From: Bacilli bacterium
GTDB taxonomy: Bacteria; Bacillota_I; Bacilli_A; RF39; UBA660
Direction: 5' to 3'
Assembly (NCBI GenBank): GCA_030602345.1
Contig: JAUVZX010000003.1
Location: 22,933-86,932, forward strand
Length of the DNA stretch: 64,000 bases
The notes under the pieces are model-generated. The model was not told the origin of the DNA. It ran no database searches and worked only from the letters and a program-made list of their open reading frames with translations. The position numbers and the translations under genes are program-made. Of this stretch, positions 61,224-64,000 are shown piece after piece. Position 1 is the first letter of the stretch. Each line of letters begins with the position of its first letter.

Positions 61224-64000
61224 ATGTTTAGTCTTAGATCTAAACAATCTAATCAAATTAATTTGATAAAAACAAAAGCTTTTACCCTGATAGAATTGAT
61301 GGCAGTGGTAATTATTTTAGGTATAATTACAACTATCACAGTTACTTCGATAAACTATATAGTTAGTGAATCAAAAAACAGATTGTACGAACGACAAATT
61401 TCCAGATTGGAACTTGGAGTGCGTAAATGGGCTTTAGAGAACACTAATATATTGCCAGAAGGAATGGGAATAGCTTTTTTTGATGTCCGAAGATTAAAAG
61501 ATGAAGGAATCATAGATGCGGAAACAGTTATCGATCCAAGAACAGATTCAGAATTAAATGGATGTATGGTAATTAGATATAATGAAGATTTTAATCAATA
61601 TGTCTATAAATATGAGGACAGTGACTGTAAAGATGTTGAAGGGACATATTTACCGATTATAACAATTTCAAATGGAACAACACAACATGCTGAAGTATGT
61701 TCAATTTTTGAATTTCCAACAGTAACATCTAAAACTTATGATGGAACAACTATAAGAGCTTTCGGACCAATCATAAGAAAAGACGGTAATATAGTAACAA
61801 GCATAAATACAGGAATAATTGGAGATGTATATACATTAGAATATACAGCAACAGATCCAGTACTAGGTTTAAAAGCAACTGAAATAGTAACAGTAACAGT
61901 GGGAGACACAATCGCACCAATTATCGTAATAGATGATATAAATGTATCAACAAGTTATGCAATAACGGTAGAAGCAAGTGGGACATTTACCATACCTTCT
62001 ATTCAAATTGGAGATAATAGTTATTGTGCAGGAACATATATACCGGAAGCAAATTTAAGCGAATATGTGGATATCACAGTATCAGGAACAATATTATCAA
62101 GAATACCAGGAAACTATAACATAACGTATACGGCAACAGATAAATCAGGAAATAGTAGATATCTAGTATTGACAGTAACAGTAGTAGATACAACAGCGCC
62201 AACAGCACCAAGTTCAAGTGAGTTAGTGTATAGACTAAATAATTCAACAGGAGCATTATATACACCAAATACATGGACAAATCAAAATGTATGGATAGGA
62301 GGATTAACATCAACAGATGAGGGGTCAGGAGTAAGGAATTACGCCTATTCAATCGGATGTACGGGAGTATATACAGACCTTCCTTATGATCCAATAGCAG
62401 GGACAATGGAAACAAGCTTTACTACGAACTTAGAGCAAGATTCAACAATATGTTTAAGAGCATATGACAACGGTGGATTAGTATCAGCGGTATCTCAAAC
62501 TGGAGTAATAAGAATCGATAAGACTCCAATAGTAGTGAACTTTAGTCAAAACGGAAATATAAATTATGCTCCAGATAGAACAACAGTAGTAACGGTAAGT
62601 GATGCTGGAAGCGATGTATTGGCAAGTGGTTTAAGATATGTGTGGAGTACATCAGCAACTCAACCGAATGACACATTATTTACAACGTCATTCACAAATG
62701 GATCGACATTAACCACTCCAGTAAACGAAAATGGTTCATATTATTTGTGGATAAGAGGAAGCGATAATGCAGGAAATGGACCAACATATATAAGAAGTAA
62801 TGTATTTAATTTAGACAATACAAATCCAAGTTTGAGTTTAACAAATAGTGGAAGTTATTATAATTCAAGTACATTTGCATCATTAAATGAACTTACAACC
62901 CAAGATCCATTAGCGGGATTATCCGCAGTAAGATATCTATGGACAGCGACCTCAAGCAACCCTGTTGGTATAACGCCAACAACATGTACCGGCAATAATG
63001 CGCTTAGCATTGGATCCGACGTGCAGGCCTCAATAACATCAAAAGCAACTATGGGAAGACCGACAACGACAGGAAATCATTATTTACATATTTGCTCGAT
63101 TGATATTGCAGGTAATATAACGAAGACAAGTAGTATGTATCGCTTGGACACTTCATCACCGACAGTTAGTGTTACGGGAAATCCAACAAGCTGGACAACT
63201 AGTGATGTGACATTAACAATCACAGCAAGTGATACAGGATCAGGACTGCATGCAACAGCATATAGTTTTGATGGAGGAAGCACATGGCAAGCAGGAAACA
63301 CAGCAACCTATACAAGTAATCAAACAGTATCGATAAGAGTAAGAGACTCTATTGGAAATGTAACAAGTCAAAGTGTAGTAATTAATAGAATTGATAAAAC
63401 AAATCCAACAGTTAGTGTGTCAGGCAATCCAACAAGTTGGCAAAATACAGATGTAACATTAACAGTAAATGCAAGTGATGCAGGATCAGGACTGCATGCA
63501 ACAGCATATAGTTTCAATGGAGGAAGCACATGGCAAGCAGGAAACACATCAACATTTACAAGTAATCAAACAGTATCGATAAGAGTAAGAGACTTAGTAG
63601 GAAACACTATAAGTCAAAGCATAGTGATTAATAGAATTGATAAAGTATTGCCAACTGTGTCACTAAGAAATGATGCGGATACTGCAAACTATACAAGTCA
63701 ATCATGTACATCATCAAATGTAATTGTAAGAATTAAAACTTCAGATACCGGAGGAAGTGCATATAGAGATACAAGACATGTGTGGAGTACAAGTTCAACG
63801 AAACCATCTACTGGATGGTCAGCTTGGACAACAAATGCTAATTATACAACAACACAAAATACAGATGGTATTTGGTATTTGTACGTTGAAGGAAGAGATA
63901 ATGCTGGAAATGTTAGAGATGCTTCTGGAGGAACATATACAAAAGGTTCAGCAGCAACAATAACAAGTATTACGGGAAATCCAACAAGTTGGCAAAATAC
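61224..64000 (+). CDS. Giant prepilin-leader adhesin-like protein with Ig-like repeats (3' truncated by window)
   Basis: More than 925 residues, still open at the window end. The start (ATG 61224, site AGGTGA) gives a 19-residue leader MFSLRSKQSNQINLIKTKA|FTLIEL, with Ala instead of Gly at -1 and Glu at +5, then the helix. A pseudopilin head (~40-150) ends in D-P-R-T-D-S-E-L-N-G-C, the module shared with two other prepilins. From ~160 on come Ig-like/HYR domains, including two near-identical tandem 82-residue units (63162-63653), other modules with W-S-T-S (~470, ~850), and a third unit starting at 63960. The size and repeats point to a surface adhesin. Confidence 0.85.
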   Translation, partial: MFSLRSKQSNQINLIKTKAFTLIELMAVVIILGIITTITVTSINYIVSESKNRLYERQISRLELGVRKWALENTNILPEGMGIAFFDVRRLKDEGIIDAETVIDPRTDSELNGCMVIRYNEDFNQYVYKYEDSDCKDVEGTYLPIITISNGTTQHAEVCSIFEFPTVTSKTYDGTTIRAFGPIIRKDGNIVTSINTGIIGDVYTLEYTATDPVLGLKATEIVTVTVGDTIAPIIVIDDINVSTSYAITVEASGTFTIPSIQIGDNSYCAGTYIPEANLSEYVDITVSGTILSRIPGNYNITYTATDKSGNSRYLVLTVTVVDTTAPTAPSSSELVYRLNNSTGALYTPNTWTNQNVWIGGLTSTDEGSGVRNYAYSIGCTGVYTDLPYDPIAGTMETSFTTNLEQDSTICLRAYDNGGLVSAVSQTGVIRIDKTPIVVNFSQNGNINYAPDRTTVVTVSDAGSDVLASGLRYVWSTSATQPNDTLFTTSFTNGSTLTTPVNENGSYYLWIRGSDNAGNGPTYIRSNVFNLDNTNPSLSLTNSGSYYNSSTFASLNELTTQDPLAGLSAVRYLWTATSSNPVGITPTTCTGNNALSIGSDVQASITSKATMGRPTTTGNHYLHICSIDIAGNITKTSSMYRLDTSSPTVSVTGNPTSWTTSDVTLTITASDTGSGLHATAYSFDGGSTWQAGNTATYTSNQTVSIRVRDSIGNVTSQSVVINRIDKTNPTVSVSGNPTSWQNTDVTLTVNASDAGSGLHATAYSFNGGSTWQAGNTSTFTSNQTVSIRVRDLVGNTISQSIVINRIDKVLPTVSLRNDADTANYTSQSCTSSNVIVRIKTSDTGGSAYRDTRHVWSTSSTKPSTGWSAWTTNANYTTTQNTDGIWYLYVEGRDNAGNVRDASGGTYTKGSAATITSITGNPTSWQN
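63162..63653 (+). repeat. Two tandem 246-bp repeats coding for 82-residue Ig-like units
   Basis: Unit A 63162-63407 and unit B 63408-63653 align without gaps; each encodes T-V-S-V-x-G-N-P-T-S-W, G-S-G-L-H-A-T-A-Y-S-F, G-G-S-T-W-Q-A-G-N-T and Q-T-V-S-I-R-V-R-D. A partial third unit starts at 63960 (T-G-N-P-T-S-W-Q-N) after an unrelated ~306-bp module and is cut by the window end. Confidence 0.88.

Noticed and set aside
62074..62415. Long minus-strand reading frame opposite the giant prepilin gene
   Set aside because: It is an antisense shadow of a repetitive Thr/Ser-rich coding sequence, with no ribosome site and a Leu-rich low-complexity translation.
63162..64000. CRISPR-like array because of the repeats
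   Set aside because: The repeats are 246 bp, in frame, and encode protein domains; there are no short direct repeats with unique spacers.
1..64000. Mycoplasma-type genetic code (TGA as Trp), suggested by low GC
   Set aside because: TGA ends several clear genes, for example znuA (1789-1791) and the M16 peptidase (52456-52458), and Trp is encoded by TGG throughout.

Overview
The window is AT-rich chromosomal DNA with the standard genetic code: TGA ends genes and Trp is TGG. The content points to an anaerobic, uncultured-type member of the Bacilli (an Erysipelotrichales/RF39-like gut lineage is my inference). The signs are several low-GC Gram-positive gene neighbourhoods (ylbM-yceD-rpmF, ybeY-dgkA-cdd-era-recO-glyS, rimM-trmD-rplS, mrnC-rlmB-sigH, sepF-divIVA), T-box riboswitches, a one-piece pyruvate:ferredoxin oxidoreductase, and a Gram-positive YtgP-type flippase. 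I see no tRNA, rRNA, CRISPR array, insertion sequence or prophage, and no gene-free stretch above 300 bases.

Layout. 1-326: tail of a MscS channel. 401-3285: a Fur-family regulator with a ZnuA/C/B metal transporter, under a perfect inverted-repeat operator. 3334-7684: membrane protein, a large prepilin-leader protein with RCC1 repeats, and a lipoprotein. 7746-11919: hisS, flavin reductase, T-box-aspS, mutM. 11930-14940: small minus-strand genes (Nudix, P-loop kinase, tmcAL), a plus-strand MazG-like gene, and a possible gene remnant. 15020-16092: yceD, rpmF and a small prepilin. 16120-20327: T-box-pheST and two zinc-ribbon membrane proteins. 20398-25416: vanZ-like, ybeY, dgkA, cdd, era, recO, T-box-glyS. 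25468-31279: RNA methyltransferase, rimM, trmD, unknown gene, rplS, lepB, rbgA, mrnC, rlmB, sigH-like. 31291-43641: GNAT, nifJ, HerA-like ATPase, radical SAM, YfcC-type transporter, YgjP-like peptidase, M23 peptidase, lipoprotein, flippase. 43706-46460: surface protein and a prepilin-leader protein. 46506-53350: uvrA, deoD, two M16 peptidases, third large prepilin-leader protein. 53408-61106: sepF, divIVA, T-box-ileS, pyk and a degenerate GH31. 61224-end: a prepilin-leader protein of more than 925 residues with Ig-like repeats, cut by the window edge.

Most of the window is housekeeping: translation (five aminoacyl-tRNA synthetase systems, four under T-boxes), tRNA and rRNA modification, division and cell-wall assembly. 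The unusual component is a dispersed set of five proteins with class III (type IV prepilin) leaders. Four of them carry large, unrelated C-terminal modules (RCC1 propeller, carbohydrate-binding-like fold, Ig-like repeats). This suggests a pilus-like surface display system whose peptidase, ATPase and platform are encoded elsewhere.

Expression signals are also unusual and very regular. Many genes have an extended -10 (TGNTATAAT) whose last base lies only 15-18 nt before the ATG. The leader would then be about 8-11 nt, and the Shine-Dalgarno sequence, often GGTGAT, would sit at the very 5' end of the mRNA.
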